A DNA stretch of 33,661 bases from the NCBI GenBank assembly GCA_003649495.1, contig QMRZ01000002.1, positions 1 through 33,661 of the forward strand. Reading direction: 5' to 3'. Below, piece after piece: positions 6,892 to 15,162 of this stretch; the stretch's first letter is position 1, and each line of letters opens with the position of its first letter. The notes beneath the pieces are model-generated. The model was not told the origin of the DNA. It worked only from the letters and a program-made list of their open reading frames with translations, and made no database searches. The stretch is from Thermoprotei archaeon (GTDB lineage Archaea > Thermoproteota > Thermoprotei > Thermofilales > Thermofilaceae). Made by a program: the position numbers and the translations under genes.

Positions 6892-8199
6892 ATGGACTAC
6901 AAGGTGAGAGACCTCAGCCTAGCCCCCCAGGGCAGGCTCAAGATTGACTGGGCAGAGGCCCACATGCCCGTCTTAGCTCGCATAAAGGAGGAGTTCGCGC
7001 GCACCAAGCCTCTCGAGGGGGTGAGGATAGGCGCATGCCTCCACGTCACCAAGGAGACGGCTGTGCTCGTTAAGACCCTGATGGCTGGAGGCGCTGAAGT
7101 GTACCTGGCTGCCTGCAACCCCCTCTCAACCCAGGACGACGTGGCGGCCGCTCTCGTGGAGGAGGGCGTTCACGTCTACGCCTGGCGCGGCATGAGCACG
7201 GAGGAGTATTACGACGCCATAGCTCGCGTAATAGCCGCTGAGCCCATGATCACGATGGATGACGGCGGCGACTTAACAGCCCTCCTCCACAAGCTCTACT
7301 ACGGCGATAGAGGCGTTGACGTGGAGGTTGCGAGAAAGGTTCTCGGGGGAAAGACGCGCATAGCTGAGGAGATACTGGGCGGGACTGAGGAGACCACTAC
7401 TGGCGTACACAGGCTCAGGGCTCTAGCTAGAGAGGGGCGGCTCCTCTACCCCGTGATAGCAGTCAACGAATCCAGGACGAAGTTCCTGTTCGACAACAGG
7501 TATGGAACTGGGCAGAGCAGCCTAGATGGGATAATGAGGGCCACCAACCTCCTGATAGCGGGGAAGACTGTGGTCGTAGTCGGCTACGGCTGGGTTGGGC
7601 GCGGCATAGCGATGAGAGCTAGGGGCCTCGGCGCAAGGGTAGTGGTAGTAGAAGTTGACCCCGTGAAGGCCCTGGAGGCCTACTACGATGGGTTCTACGT
7701 GACGAATATGAGCGAGGCGGCGAAGATTGGGGACATTTTCATCACGGCAACTGGGAATAGGGATGTGATAAGGGGCGAGCACATGGCTAAGATGAAGGAT
7801 GGAGCCGTCCTAGCTAACGCAGGACACTTCAATGTGGAGATATCGATTAAAGACCTGGAGGAGATGGCTGTGGAGAAGCGGCGCATACGCCCTAATGTGG
7901 ACGAGTACAGGCTCCGGGATGGGCGCAGGCTCTACCTGCTCGGGGAGGGCAGGCTCGTGAACCTGGCGGCGGCTGAGGGGCACCCCTCAGAGGTCATGGA
8001 CATGAGCTTCAGCAACCAGGCGCTAGCCGTCGAGTACTTAGTGAGGCGGGCTGGGAGGCTTAAGCCGCGCGTATACAGGCTACCCAGGAGGATTGACGAG
8101 AGGATAGCCAGGATGAAGCTGGAAGCACTAGGGGTCAAGCTGGAGAAGCTCACTAGAGAACAGAGGGAGTACCTTAAATCATGGAGGCTAGGCACTTAG
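6892..8199 (+). CDS. ahcY: S-adenosylhomocysteine hydrolase
   Basis: NAD-dependent reversible hydrolysis of S-adenosylhomocysteine to adenosine and homocysteine, relieving product inhibition of methyltransferases. The 435 residues include [67 protein letters not shown], the Rossmann glycine motif [28 protein letters not shown] and NAGHFNVEI. As is typical of archaeal enzymes it ends shortly after [20 protein letters not shown] and lacks the C-terminal tyrosine tail of eukaryotic enzymes. It has its own TATA box and sits between mtnP and metG. Confidence 0.96.
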   Translation: MDYKVRDLSLAPQGRLKIDWAEAHMPVLARIKEEFARTKPLEGVRIGACLHVTKETAVLVKTLMAGGAEVYLAACNPLSTQDDVAAALVEEGVHVYAWRGMSTEEYYDAIARVIAAEPMITMDDGGDLTALLHKLYYGDRGVDVEVARKVLGGKTRIAEEILGGTEETTTGVHRLRALAREGRLLYPVIAVNESRTKFLFDNRYGTGQSSLDGIMRATNLLIAGKTVVVVGYGWVGRGIAMRARGLGARVVVVEVDPVKALEAYYDGFYVTNMSEAAKIGDIFITATGNRDVIRGEHMAKMKDGAVLANAGHFNVEISIKDLEEMAVEKRRIRPNVDEYRLRDGRRLYLLGEGRLVNLAAAEGHPSEVMDMSFSNQALAVEYLVRRAGRLKPRVYRLPRRIDERIARMKLEALGVKLEKLTREQREYLKSWRLGT

Positions 8200-8206
8200 G
8201 AGGTAG

Positions 8207-8216
8207 ACTTAAAAGA
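8207..8216 (+). promoter_or_regulatory. TATA box of the MetRS gene
   Basis: ACTTAAAAGA, centred 26 bases before the GTG at 8238. A GGTGATG stretch just before the start might also act as a Shine-Dalgarno sequence. Confidence 0.5.
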
Positions 8217-8237
8217 GCAGCTCAGAGGTGATGAGGG

Positions 8238-9944
8238 GTGGGAGGCCTCAGGAAGGAGAAGTGGATGGTATTCTCCGCGTGGCCCTATGTGAACGCAATC
8301 CCCCACCTAGGCAACATGATAGGCTCGGTACTCTCAGCTGACATTGCAGCACGCTTCCTGAGGATGAAGGGCGCGGAAGTAGTATTCGCTAGCGGCTCCG
8401 ACCAGCACGGGACGCCGGTTGAGGTGGAGGCGATTAAGCGTGGTGTCGATCCGAGGAAGCTAGCCGACGAGATGCACGAGAAGGTGAAGGAGCTTTTTGA
8501 GAAGTGGATGATATCCTTCGACATATACACTAAGACGGAGAACCCAGTGCACGTGAAGTTCGTCAGGGAGTTCTACAGGAAAGTCTACGAGAATGGCTAT
8601 ATATTTGATGATGTCGTTCAAGTCCTGTACTGTCCAAGGGACGGCCTATTCCTACCCGATAGATTTGTAGAGGGCACGTGCCCATACTGTGGTTACCCCA
8701 AGGCTAGGGGAGACCAATGCGACAATTGTGGCAGGCTGCTAGACCCCCTGATGCTGGTGGAGCCGCGCTGCGTGATATGCGGTTCCAAGCCCGTGGTGAG
8801 GGACAGCAGGCACTGGTTCTTCGACCTCCCTAAGCTCGCCGAGATGCTTAGGAAGTACATTGAGGAGAACCCCCACCTGCCGGATAACGCCAGGAACATG
8901 AGCCTACAGATGATCAAGGAAGGGCTAAAGCCCAGGTCCCTCACTAGAGACAACAAGTGGGGCATACCAGCCCCCTTCCCAGGCGCCGAGGGGAAGACGA
9001 TATACGTGTGGATGGAGGCCGTCCTGGGCTACGTGTCAGCGGTGAAGGAGCTGTTCGAGCGGCGGGGCGAGCCTGAGAAGTGGAGGGAGTTCTGGCTGGA
9101 CCCGAACACCAAGAGCGTCTACTTCATAGGGAAGGATAACATACCATTCCACACCATAATCTTCCCCGCCCTCCTCATGGCATCCGGCGAGGGGTACGTG
9201 CTGCCCTGGACCGTCGCGTCCACAGAGTACTTGATGTTTGAGGGTGAGAAGTTCTCGAAGAGCAGGGGGATAGGCATATGGATAGATGAGGCGCTGGAGC
9301 TCCTCCCCGTGGATTACTGGAGGTTCGCGCTGATCGCGATGAGGCCGGAGGTGAGGGATGTAAACTTCACGTGGAGAGGCTTCCAGGAGGTTGTGAACTC
9401 GCTGATGAACGACATCATAGGCAACTTCATACATAGGGCGCTGACTCTCGTCAAGCGGAGGTTCAACTACGTCATCCCAGAGCCGGGCGAGCTGCGCGAG
9501 TGTGACGAGCAAGTACTCAGGGAGGCGTGGGGGAGAGTGGAAGAGGCGGAGAAGTTCATGTACGAGTTTAGGTTCAAGAGGGCTCTCAGTTCGATCGTGG
9601 AGGTGGCATCCATAGGCAATAGGTACCTCAATGAGAGGAGGCCATGGGAGGAAGCTAGGGATGATGCCGCTAAGACATTGTTCGTCGCCTGCAGCCTGGT
9701 CAAGACGCTCGCGATAACTCTGGCGCCGATAATACCATGCAGCGCTCAGAGAGCTTGGGAGATGCTCGGCTATGAGGGCCGCGTCGAAGAGGCTGGCTGG
9801 GATGAGGCAAAGCGGCCCGTGCGCCCGGGGCTCAGGATTAGGGACCCCAAGCCACTATTCAGGAAGATAAGCGATGAGGAGCTTGAAGAGCTCAAGGCCA
9901 AGCTAGCTAGGCTCCGTCAATCAAGGACCTCTCCGAGCAGGTGA
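8238..9944 (+). CDS. metG: Methionyl-tRNA synthetase
   Basis: Class I aminoacyl-tRNA synthetase that charges tRNA-Met. The HIGH-type motif is PHLGN at residues 22-26, the KMSKS-type loop is EKFSKSRG near residue 337, and the connective domain carries a multi-cysteine zinc region (CPRDG, CPYCG, CDNCG, CVICG) at about residues 131-185. The anticodon-binding helical domain follows. At 568 residues it is the single-chain archaeal form without the dimerising C-terminal EMAP/Trbp111 domain, which is often a separate gene in archaea. GTG 8238 fits the promoter. Its last 28 bases overlap the convergent methylthiotransferase gene. Confidence 0.96.
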   Translation: MGGLRKEKWMVFSAWPYVNAIPHLGNMIGSVLSADIAARFLRMKGAEVVFASGSDQHGTPVEVEAIKRGVDPRKLADEMHEKVKELFEKWMISFDIYTKTENPVHVKFVREFYRKVYENGYIFDDVVQVLYCPRDGLFLPDRFVEGTCPYCGYPKARGDQCDNCGRLLDPLMLVEPRCVICGSKPVVRDSRHWFFDLPKLAEMLRKYIEENPHLPDNARNMSLQMIKEGLKPRSLTRDNKWGIPAPFPGAEGKTIYVWMEAVLGYVSAVKELFERRGEPEKWREFWLDPNTKSVYFIGKDNIPFHTIIFPALLMASGEGYVLPWTVASTEYLMFEGEKFSKSRGIGIWIDEALELLPVDYWRFALIAMRPEVRDVNFTWRGFQEVVNSLMNDIIGNFIHRALTLVKRRFNYVIPEPGELRECDEQVLREAWGRVEEAEKFMYEFRFKRALSSIVEVASIGNRYLNERRPWEEARDDAAKTLFVACSLVKTLAITLAPIIPCSAQRAWEMLGYEGRVEEAGWDEAKRPVRPGLRIRDPKPLFRKISDEELEELKAKLARLRQSRTSPSR

Positions 9945-11188
9945 ATTGACGAGTAGCCATTGACCCTAACTTTCACCCACTCTCCAGGCCTCGCGACATC
10001 CGGTATCACAACCGGCTTATACGTATCCGTCCTGGCGACTAGCGTACCGGGCTTACCCTTATCGGTCACCAACGCCTCGACCACCCTGCCCACGTACCTG
10101 GCGTTGACCTCGGCCGCCACCTTTGCTGCAACCTCGCTTAGTATCCGAGACCTCTTCTTCTTCTCCGGCTCCGGGACCTGGCCATCCATCACGTACGCTG
10201 GGGTGAAGGGCCGGAATGTGTAGCGCGCTACATGCACCTTATCGAACCTGAGCTCCTCCACCAACTTTACGCTCCTCATGAAGGCGTCCCACGTCTCCCC
10301 AGGATAGCCGACGATGATGTCCGTCACTACGCTCACCTCCCCCAGCGCGCGCCTAAACCCTTCCACCAGCATCCTGTACTCTGCTATCGTGTACCTCCTC
10401 CTCATCAGCTTCAGGACCGAGTCATCGCCTGACTGGACTGGCAGGTGGAGGTACTTGTAGACCCTCTCATCCCTCATGAGGCTGGCTAGCCTGTTGGCAA
10501 TCCTCTTAGTGAGCCAGGGCTCCATCATCCCCAGCCTGATTCTATACTCCCCATTCACCTCCCCTAGTATCGCCTCCAGCAGGTCTGGGAGGGAGACGCC
10601 TATGTCCAGCCCATAAGCCGCCAGATCCTGGCCAGTCAGGTACACCTCCTTAGCTCCTCTCTTTACGGCGTCGGCGACGAGATCCACCACTAGCTCAGGC
10701 CTTAGGCTCTTCACCCCCCTCCTCACCACGGGCTCAACGCAGAAGCCGCACGAACCAGTGCAGCCACTCTCTATGGGGACCACGTACCTTATTCCGCCCG
10801 CGTACTTTGGGGCTAGCAGCTCTCCTCCATACCTCCGTACGGCGAACACATCCTCACCCCTCAGGAACTTGGAGATCAGGCTGAGGGAGCCGGGCTCTAT
10901 GAGGCTAGCTCCGGGGGCAGCGCTCAGTATCGTGTAGGGACGGACGTTAACTAAGCAGCCCACAACCGCCACCCTAACGCCCAGCTCGCTCAGTGCCCTA
11001 GCCCTCTTGAGCGCTTTATGCTCGCTCTCCGCCCTGACAGCGCAGGTGTTGAGTATGATGGCGTCCGCCTCTTCCGGTCTGTCAACCAGCTGCCCCCCCT
11101 CGGCTACTATCAGCTGTTTTATGGCCTCGCAGAGGGCCTTATTCAGCCAACACCCATAGCACTCCACGTAGACCCTCATTGCCGCCAT
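9917..11188 (-). CDS. tRNA t6A37 methylthiotransferase, CDKAL1/e-MtaB type (radical SAM)
   Basis: Converts t6A37 to ms2t6A37 in ANN-decoding tRNAs. The N-terminal MTTase domain has its three cluster cysteines C13 (YGCWLNK), C49 (NTCAV) and C78 (VGC). The radical-SAM motif CTGSCGFC has C143, C147 and C150, followed by [47 protein letters not shown] and [10 protein letters not shown]. The C-terminal TRAM domain spans about residues 365-423. It is the archaeal/eukaryotic subgroup rather than bacterial MiaB. KEOPS Cgi121, which helps make the t6A substrate, is encoded 12 kb away in the same window. The 3' end overlaps metG. Confidence 0.92.
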   Translation of the reverse strand: MAAMRVYVECYGCWLNKALCEAIKQLIVAEGGQLVDRPEEADAIILNTCAVRAESEHKALKRARALSELGVRVAVVGCLVNVRPYTILSAAPGASLIEPGSLSLISKFLRGEDVFAVRRYGGELLAPKYAGGIRYVVPIESGCTGSCGFCVEPVVRRGVKSLRPELVVDLVADAVKRGAKEVYLTGQDLAAYGLDIGVSLPDLLEAILGEVNGEYRIRLGMMEPWLTKRIANRLASLMRDERVYKYLHLPVQSGDDSVLKLMRRRYTIAEYRMLVEGFRRALGEVSVVTDIIVGYPGETWDAFMRSVKLVEELRFDKVHVARYTFRPFTPAYVMDGQVPEPEKKKRSRILSEVAAKVAAEVNARYVGRVVEALVTDKGKPGTLVARTDTYKPVVIPDVARPGEWVKVRVNGYSSIHLLGEVLD

Positions 11189-11215
11189 CGCTCAGCACTA
11201 CTGACTGGCAGAGAG

Positions 11216-11230
11216 CACTTAAAATATAGG
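11216..11230. promoter_or_regulatory. Shared divergent TATA region
   Basis: CACTTAAAATATAGG lies in the 69-base divergent gap, about 33 bases from the ATG at 11258 on the plus strand and about 34 bases from the ATG at 11188 on the minus strand. The same A/T core may serve both directions, with leaders of under 10 bases. Confidence 0.45.
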
Positions 11231-11257
11231 TCTCGCTCCTAAGGCTAGGCGAGGCCG

Positions 11258-12838
11258 ATGCGTCGCCTGCTACCAGTCCTGGCGCTGCTCTTAGCCTTGA
11301 CCTGCATCGTCAAGGCAGGTGAGGAGGCGACAGTGTCCGTGGATGCCTACCTTGACGCACCCTACCTTGTTGAGAGGATTGACCTGCAGACCCCGCCACT
11401 AACGAGCTTAGCAATCAACTTGACTGGCCATGTGGGCGAGGTGGTGTATGCTGTAGCCTCGGCCGGCGAGTCCCTCTACGAGGGAGAGGTGGGAGAGGGA
11501 GTACTACGCTTCGAGTTCGGGGGGCCCGTGGAAGCAGTAAGCATTGTGCTGGTGATTAAGTGCGTAAACGTCACGGGTAGAGTGCTAGAGATGGAGGCCC
11601 CCCTGCCTCTGGCGCCCCTGAGCCATGCCTCGAGCTACACGCTGCTGTTGCGGAATCTCCCCTCCGAGCCTAATGTAGTGAACTCGACGATTAGCCTGGG
11701 GAAGGGCTTTAGCGAGAAATGGGGCCACTACCTCCGAGGAAACGGCTCCTCGCCTCCTGGAGGACTAGGCCTCGTTAAGCTCTACTCCTACATAACGACG
11801 CCCTCCCCCCTAATAGCGCGTGTCGAGAGGACGATAATAATCGAGGAGGGTGACAAGGCAACAATAATTGACAACTTCACGCTGGTGGGGCTGCTTGACG
11901 AGCCTTCGAGGACTCTGACGCTCACCTACCCCTCCACCGTACAGGTGGGGGCAGTGGAGGGGCTCCTGGGCCCCTATCCCCCTAATGGCTACAGCGTGAA
12001 GGCCCTAGACGAGGGGGTCAGGGTGACGATAAGCCTGAGGGCTCCACCCTACAAGGCCGGCGATAAGGCCTATGTGTGGGTTAAGCTACACGCCACCCTG
12101 AGAAATGAGGGGGGGCGCTATGAGATCCCAGCATTCCTCGGTCTGGGGCATTACGTCCCACTCCTAGAGGTTAGGGTTAAGGTGAGGGGGAGTGCGGAGT
12201 TCCAGGGGCTTAAGCCCTTAGAGGAGTGGGTGGAGGGCGACTACAGGGTATACGATTTCGGCTCATTTAAGCTGGTAGATGATGAGCATGCCCCAGCTCT
12301 CACAGCAACCCTTAAGCTCGCTCCTCAGCGCCCACCCCTGTATGTAGCCGCTGCTGCGGTCCTAATTGCCATGACGGCTGCAGCGGGCTACTTCCTCAGG
12401 GGGAGGAGGATTGAGGAGAGGCGTGAGGCAGTGGTAGCGGCGCTGGAGGCGCCGCCCGAGCTTGTGGGGATACTAGAGGAGAGGCGTAGGCTAATCGAAT
12501 CACTGATGGATAATTGGAGGAGGCTTGAGGAGGGCAAGCTGGGCAGACACGCGTACCGCCAGATATATTCCCGGCTTAAGCGCAGGGAGAATGAGCTTAG
12601 GAGGAGAGCGGCAGCCCTCGCTCGAGAGCTGCCACAAGCAGCTGAACGGCTCAGCGAGTTCGATAGAGCCGCCTCCGCCGCTTTTAGCCGCCTATCAAGA
12701 ATGGAGGAGCTCTTGAGGAGAGCCAGCAGGGGTCTAATTGAGAGGCGGGAGTACAGGAGGAGGATAGCTGAGCTAGAGAAGGAGTTCGATAACTTGCTTA
12801 GGACGCTGGAGGAGGTGATAGACGGCCTTAGAAGCTAA
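11258..12838 (+). CDS. Secreted/membrane-anchored protein with cytoplasmic coiled-coil tail, unknown function
   Basis: A 526-residue protein. Residues 1-20 (RRLLPVLALLLALTCIVKA) are a signal peptide. Residues about 21-360 form a beta-rich extracellular region with several N-x-S/T sequons (NLT, NVT, NST, NGS, NFT). A single membrane helix at about 362-380 (PLYVAAAAVLIAMTAAAGYFL) is followed by basic RGRR, giving an outside-in topology. The final 140 residues are charged, helical and coiled-coil-like. There is no catalytic motif and no recognised family. It could be a surface receptor or scaffold signalling to the coiled coil, which is inference from topology only. It has an ATG start behind a GGCGAGG ribosome-binding-like sequence. 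Confidence 0.75.
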   Translation: MRRLLPVLALLLALTCIVKAGEEATVSVDAYLDAPYLVERIDLQTPPLTSLAINLTGHVGEVVYAVASAGESLYEGEVGEGVLRFEFGGPVEAVSIVLVIKCVNVTGRVLEMEAPLPLAPLSHASSYTLLLRNLPSEPNVVNSTISLGKGFSEKWGHYLRGNGSSPPGGLGLVKLYSYITTPSPLIARVERTIIIEEGDKATIIDNFTLVGLLDEPSRTLTLTYPSTVQVGAVEGLLGPYPPNGYSVKALDEGVRVTISLRAPPYKAGDKAYVWVKLHATLRNEGGRYEIPAFLGLGHYVPLLEVRVKVRGSAEFQGLKPLEEWVEGDYRVYDFGSFKLVDDEHAPALTATLKLAPQRPPLYVAAAAVLIAMTAAAGYFLRGRRIEERREAVVAALEAPPELVGILEERRRLIESLMDNWRRLEEGKLGRHAYRQIYSRLKRRENELRRRAAALARELPQAAERLSEFDRAASAAFSRLSRMEELLRRASRGLIERREYRRRIAELEKEFDNLLRTLEEVIDGLRS

Positions 12839-12859
12839 TAGTGCCAGCCTCTCTCCAGA

Positions 12860-12880
12860 ATAATTTTAATTCATTTTAGC
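12860..12880 (+). terminator. T-rich putative transcription terminator
   Basis: An A/T-rich stretch with two TTTT runs (AATTTTAATTCATTTT) begins about 20 bases after the stop of the membrane protein gene. Archaeal RNA polymerase terminates at short T-runs, and this is the only such cluster in the 113-base convergent gap. Confidence 0.4.
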
Positions 12881-12951
12881 GGCGTGCTTCCTCGCACTAC
12901 TACACGCTTAACACGTCAAGGCTCAGAGACGGCATCCAGCTAGGCGCATAG

Positions 12952-13818
12952 CTAAGCCTTGGCTTCTGCCCTGATCCAGTACTGGCAGTATGGATCCCCC
13001 CTCGCTATGCACTTGACTTCTCTAGCTGTTACCTCCTCCAGCCTCTCTACATGCCACCTCGCCGCTAGCCACCCCGCTATTAGACCCCTGATGAAGTTGC
13101 CCCTAATCTCCCCAGCACCCCTGAACAGCTCACACTCAAAGCTATCGTAGACCCTGACTACGGCTTCAAGCCTAGAGTCATCAACTCTAATGAAGAAGAG
13201 CCTACCAAAACCAAGCATCTGGAATAAAGCTTCAGCAAACCTAAGCTGAGCAGCCCTATCGCTAACTAGCTGGGAATGATCGGCATACGCCTTCCTCCCA
13301 GCGTCAAAGCCTACTATGTAGAGCAGCTGGCCATAGCCCGAGCCAAACCTCTCCCAGCCACCAGCTATAAAGCCCTCATATACCTCCCTTCTAAAGATCA
13401 CAGCCCTATGATCGAGTAACGTGAGGGGGAATGAGCAGGCATCAACCGCCAGTCCCTCGGCTATTGGTGGAACCACCCATGCCTCGAGGATGTAGGGCAC
13501 GTGGCGTAGCTCACCACATATCTCACTCACAACGCCCTCCCTGCCCTTCATGTCAGCTATCACGATGACCCTGAGGGGCTCAGACGCAGAGATCTTCAGC
13601 TGAAGTATCGAGATGCCACGCTTCGCGAACGCCTCTGCGATACGCCCCAGAATTCCTGGGATACTCAGGGCGGCTGGCTTAAACTGTAAGTAGAATACGT
13701 GAGGGCTGGTCCCGGGCCTGTGAATGAGGCGGCCAACGCCGTATTTAGCTAACTTACGCTCGCTCCACACATTATTAACATAACATCTTGTATTTTTCCT
13801 CTTCTCCCTTAAGATCAT
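12952..13818 (-). CDS. ACT domain-V4R domain protein (putative ligand-sensing regulator)
   Basis: A 288-residue protein, or 272 if GTG 13770 is used. Residues about 42-115 form an ACT-like amino-acid-sensing domain (IPGILGRIAEAFAKRGISILQLKIS). The C-terminal 150 residues are a V4R (4-vinyl-reductase) domain with NFIRGLIAGWLAARWHVERLE and the zinc/ligand-type end CIARGDPYCQYWI. ACT-V4R proteins in archaea are thought to be small-molecule-responsive regulators; the ligand is unknown. Two starts are plausible: ATG 13818, and GTG 13770, which sits 24 bases after an AAAAATA element at 13791-13797. The 5' end and upstream DNA are much more A/T-rich than the surroundings and hold repeated motifs. 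Confidence 0.78.
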   Translation of the reverse strand: MILREKRKNTRCYVNNVWSERKLAKYGVGRLIHRPGTSPHVFYLQFKPAALSIPGILGRIAEAFAKRGISILQLKISASEPLRVIVIADMKGREGVVSEICGELRHVPYILEAWVVPPIAEGLAVDACSFPLTLLDHRAVIFRREVYEGFIAGGWERFGSGYGQLLYIVGFDAGRKAYADHSQLVSDRAAQLRFAEALFQMLGFGRLFFIRVDDSRLEAVVRVYDSFECELFRGAGEIRGNFIRGLIAGWLAARWHVERLEEVTAREVKCIARGDPYCQYWIRAEAKA

Positions 13819-13821
13819 TAG

Positions 13822-13848
13822 TAGTCTATTCTTGACAACTAGTCTATT
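13822..13848 (-). repeat. 9-bp direct repeat, possible operator of the ACT-V4R gene
   Basis: TAGTCTATT occurs at 13822-13830 and again at 13840-13848 (AATAGACTA on the minus strand), an 18-bp period, directly upstream of ATG 13818. Phased repeats next to a ligand-sensor gene fit an autoregulatory site, but binding is not demonstrated. Confidence 0.4.
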
Positions 13849-13894
13849 TCACAACTTCGAGAAGCCGCTCATGCGTAAATTTCAAGACATAGGT

Positions 13895-13915
13895 AGAAGC
13901 CGCCTAGGCTCTTCT
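13895..13915. repeat. 21-bp quasi-palindrome downstream of tRNA-Leu
   Basis: AGAAG and CTTCT flank a GCCTAGGC palindrome. A second AGAAGCCGC copy lies at 13860-13868 in the same orientation. The element lies 12 bases past the tRNA 3' end and about 80 bases before the ACT-V4R start. It could be a processing/termination hairpin of the tRNA transcript or a regulator site. Confidence 0.35.
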
Positions 13916-13926
13916 AGTGATCCGCG

Positions 13927-14035
13927 TGGTGCGGGGGCCGGGATTCGAACCCGGGCAGGCCTACGCCAGCGGAGCCTAAGTCTGGGCCCGGGCAGTGCCG
14001 GTCCGCCCCCTTTGTCCTAGCTCGGGCACCCCCGC
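13927..14035 (-). tRNA. tRNA-Leu(UAG) with a 21-base intron, CCA encoded
   Basis: Acceptor stem GCGGGGG pairs with CCCCCGC; the discriminator A and CCA are encoded at the 3' end. D-stem CCC/GGG, anticodon stem GCGGA/TCCGC, a long class-II variable arm (TGGCGTAGGCCTGC region) and the T-loop GGGTTCGAATCCC are all present. After removing 13982-14002 the anticodon loop is CTTAGGC, with anticodon TAG at 13976-13978 and G37, as expected for leucine (CUA codons). Mature length is 88 with CCA, normal for tRNA-Leu. A TATA-like element at 14058-14067 lies 27 bases upstream. Confidence 0.95.
13982..14002 (-). other. Non-canonical tRNA intron (position 30/31) with bulge-helix-bulge
   Basis: The 21-base insert cannot be placed at the usual 37/38 site, because no U33-anticodon series follows the 5' anticodon stem. 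Placing the cuts in two 3-nt bulges gives a good BHB: exon GGGC pairs with intron GCCC (4-bp central helix), the bulges are GGA and AGA, and an inner CCGG/CCGG stem is capped by a CACTGC loop. Cutting after the second base of each bulge excises the intron between positions 30 and 31 and restores a perfect anticodon stem. Confidence 0.8.
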
Positions 14036-14057
14036 CACCTTTACTGCATAGGCAGCA

Positions 14058-14067
14058 TTTCAAAAGC
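14058..14067 (-). promoter_or_regulatory. TATA box of tRNA-Leu
   Basis: Minus-strand CTTTTGAAAT centred 27 bases upstream of the tRNA 5' end at 14035. The 14068-14200 stretch beyond it holds no gene that I can see, only recurring CTCACC/CACCG motifs. Confidence 0.55.
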
Positions 14068-14204
14068 CTTTTCCCCTCCACTCACCCTCATTGACTCACC
14101 ATGGGAGCGGCGGTGTCGACCAAATGCCTTCCGATCACCGCTCACCGTAACTCTGTTCTCTCACTCACCGCCGCCTCTTACCGCCGACAGCGATGTTATT
14201 AAGG

Positions 14205-14212
14205 TTTTTAAG
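14205..14212 (+). promoter_or_regulatory. TATA box of C/D box sRNA-2
   Basis: TTTTTAAG; a start about 26 bases downstream falls at about 14235, three bases before the C box. Confidence 0.6.
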
Positions 14213-14234
14213 AGGGAGGGGGCATTCCTAGACT

Positions 14235-14289
14235 TGCGTGATGATGGTTTCTGGTGCTGAAAAGTGATGTTGGCTTGATTGGCTGAGCT
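14235..14289 (+). ncRNA. C/D box guide sRNA (sRNA-2)
   Basis: A near-textbook archaeal C/D box RNA: C box GTGATGA 14238-14244, 12-base spacer, D' CTGA 14257-14260, 3-base AAA loop, C' GTGATGT 14264-14270, 12-base spacer, D CTGA 14283-14286. A TATA box sits at the right distance. The D guide TGGCTTGATTGG is complementary to CCAATCAAGCCA, which resembles, from memory, the conserved 23S segment before GAUAGCUGG (E. coli has GGCCAAUCAAACC); by the D+5 rule the fifth base, U, would be 2'-O-methylated. The D' guide TGGTTTCTGGTG predicts an A in CACCAGAAACCA, target not recognised. The RNA ends against the stop codon of the convergent EF-1beta gene. Confidence 0.85.
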
Positions 14290-14574
14290 CTACTCTAGGA
14301 GGCGCGAGACTGACACCACGTCGATCTGGCTCACGCCTGGAGCCTCAGCTAACCTCCTCTCAAGGTCTGACGTACCCCCCTCTATATCCTCAGGCATCGC
14401 AACCCAGACGTACACGGCGTTTATCCCGAATGCGACAGGCTCGACTCTAGTTTTGAGGACCTCGTAGGTCTCCGGCGGTAAGCTCCTCTTAATCGCGTCG
14501 ACTATCTTCTCTGGGGGCGTCTCCACGTCCTCCGGCAGCACCCTCACAATAGCTACTACACGACCCACGGCCAT
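14290..14574 (-). CDS. ef1b: Translation elongation factor 1-beta (aEF-1B)
   Basis: Nucleotide exchange factor for archaeal EF-1alpha. A compact 94-residue protein matching the archaeal family: VVAIVRVLPEDVETPPEKIVDAI at the start, VEPVAFGINAVYVWVAMPED in the middle, and the conserved end EGGTSDLERRL-APGVSQIDVVSVSRL. I start at ATG 14574; a GTG three bases earlier is equally in frame. It follows the Zn-ribbon gene with only three bases between that stop codon and this ATG, a pairing conserved in many archaea. Confidence 0.93.
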   Translation of the reverse strand: MAVGRVVAIVRVLPEDVETPPEKIVDAIKRSLPPETYEVLKTRVEPVAFGINAVYVWVAMPEDIEGGTSDLERRLAEAPGVSQIDVVSVSRLLE

Positions 14575-14577
14575 CAC

Positions 14578-14754
14578 CTAAGGCCCCACAAAGCCGCACT
14601 TGGGGCACACGTAAGTGTTACCCTGCTTCCTGCACTTCTCGCATCTCCAGATGTCCACTTCTCCACAGTTCGGGCACCTGAACCTCACTCCCCTCTCGTA
14701 GGGTGCTATCGGCTTGTGGCATGACGTGCATATGGGCATCCTCAACAGAGGCAT
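14578..14754 (-). CDS. Zn-ribbon RNA-binding protein of the EF-1beta operon (COG2888-type)
   Basis: A 58-residue protein starting at ATG 14754. It has four CxxC-type knuckles: ICTSC, RCPNC, RCEKC and VCPKC, ending GFVGP. This family of tiny double Zn-ribbon proteins is predicted to have a role in translation and is typically encoded just ahead of aEF-1beta, as here. The eight cysteines would hold two zinc ions. Function has not been established beyond the association. Confidence 0.88.
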   Translation of the reverse strand: MPLLRMPICTSCHKPIAPYERGVRFRCPNCGEVDIWRCEKCRKQGNTYVCPKCGFVGP

Positions 14755-14790
14755 GAGCCAACTAGGGTTACGAGACTTTATAAGTTTTCC

Positions 14791-15162
14791 CTAGGCCAGG
14801 GCCAGCAGCGGATCTCCCTGCTTAACCACATCGCCAGTCTTCACATAGACCTCGCGGATCCTGCCACGCTTAGGCGCCCTCACCTCCACTCTAGTCTTCA
14901 TAGCCTCCATGATCACTAGCGTGGAGCCGGCGTCCACCACCTCGCCAGCTTTAACCCTCACCTCGACAACACGCCCAGTTATGGGAGCCTGTATCGCTCT
15001 CTCCGCTCTGGCCCCTACTTCGCGGCCAGTAGTTGAGACACTCCTCACTATGCCTGTCTGGAGGGAGCGGAGGAGGGTCTCCAGATCGCTTAAGCCCTCC
15101 TCCACCTCCACCTCAACCTCGTAAACCTCTCCATCCAGTACTACCCTGAACCTCCTCCTCAA
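14791..15162 (-). CDS. Biotin carboxyl carrier protein
   Basis: A 123-residue biotin carrier. The N-terminal beta hairpin RRRFRVVLDGEVYEVEVEVEEG is followed by a linker and the biotinyl/lipoyl domain at residues about 56-123 (APITGRVVEVRVKAGEVVDAGSTLVIMEAMKT...). The biotinylated lysine is K89 in EAMKT; threonine replaces the more usual methionine after the lysine. The start is a TTG at 15162, forced by an in-frame stop just upstream, so the gene overlaps the preceding small ORF by about 50 bases. It shuttles carboxyl groups to or from the carboxyltransferase encoded upstream. No biotin carboxylase gene is in the window. Confidence 0.92.
   Translation of the reverse strand: MRRRFRVVLDGEVYEVEVEVEEGLSDLETLLRSLQTGIVRSVSTTGREVGARAERAIQAPITGRVVEVRVKAGEVVDAGSTLVIMEAMKTRVEVRAPKRGRIREVYVKTGDVVKQGDPLLALA

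Noticed and set aside
8228-8234. GTGATGA C-box-like string before metG
   Set aside because: No D or D' box follows at a usable distance, and the site coincides with the MetRS promoter/start region.
13860-13926. Possible integrase attachment site at the tRNA-Leu 3' end
   Set aside because: No second copy of the tRNA 3' sequence and no integrase gene in the window; the repeats here are short and local.
14041-14200. Recurring CTCACC/CACCG motifs
   Set aside because: Irregular spacing and no repeat-spacer pattern, so not a CRISPR array; no C/D boxes on either strand in this part.
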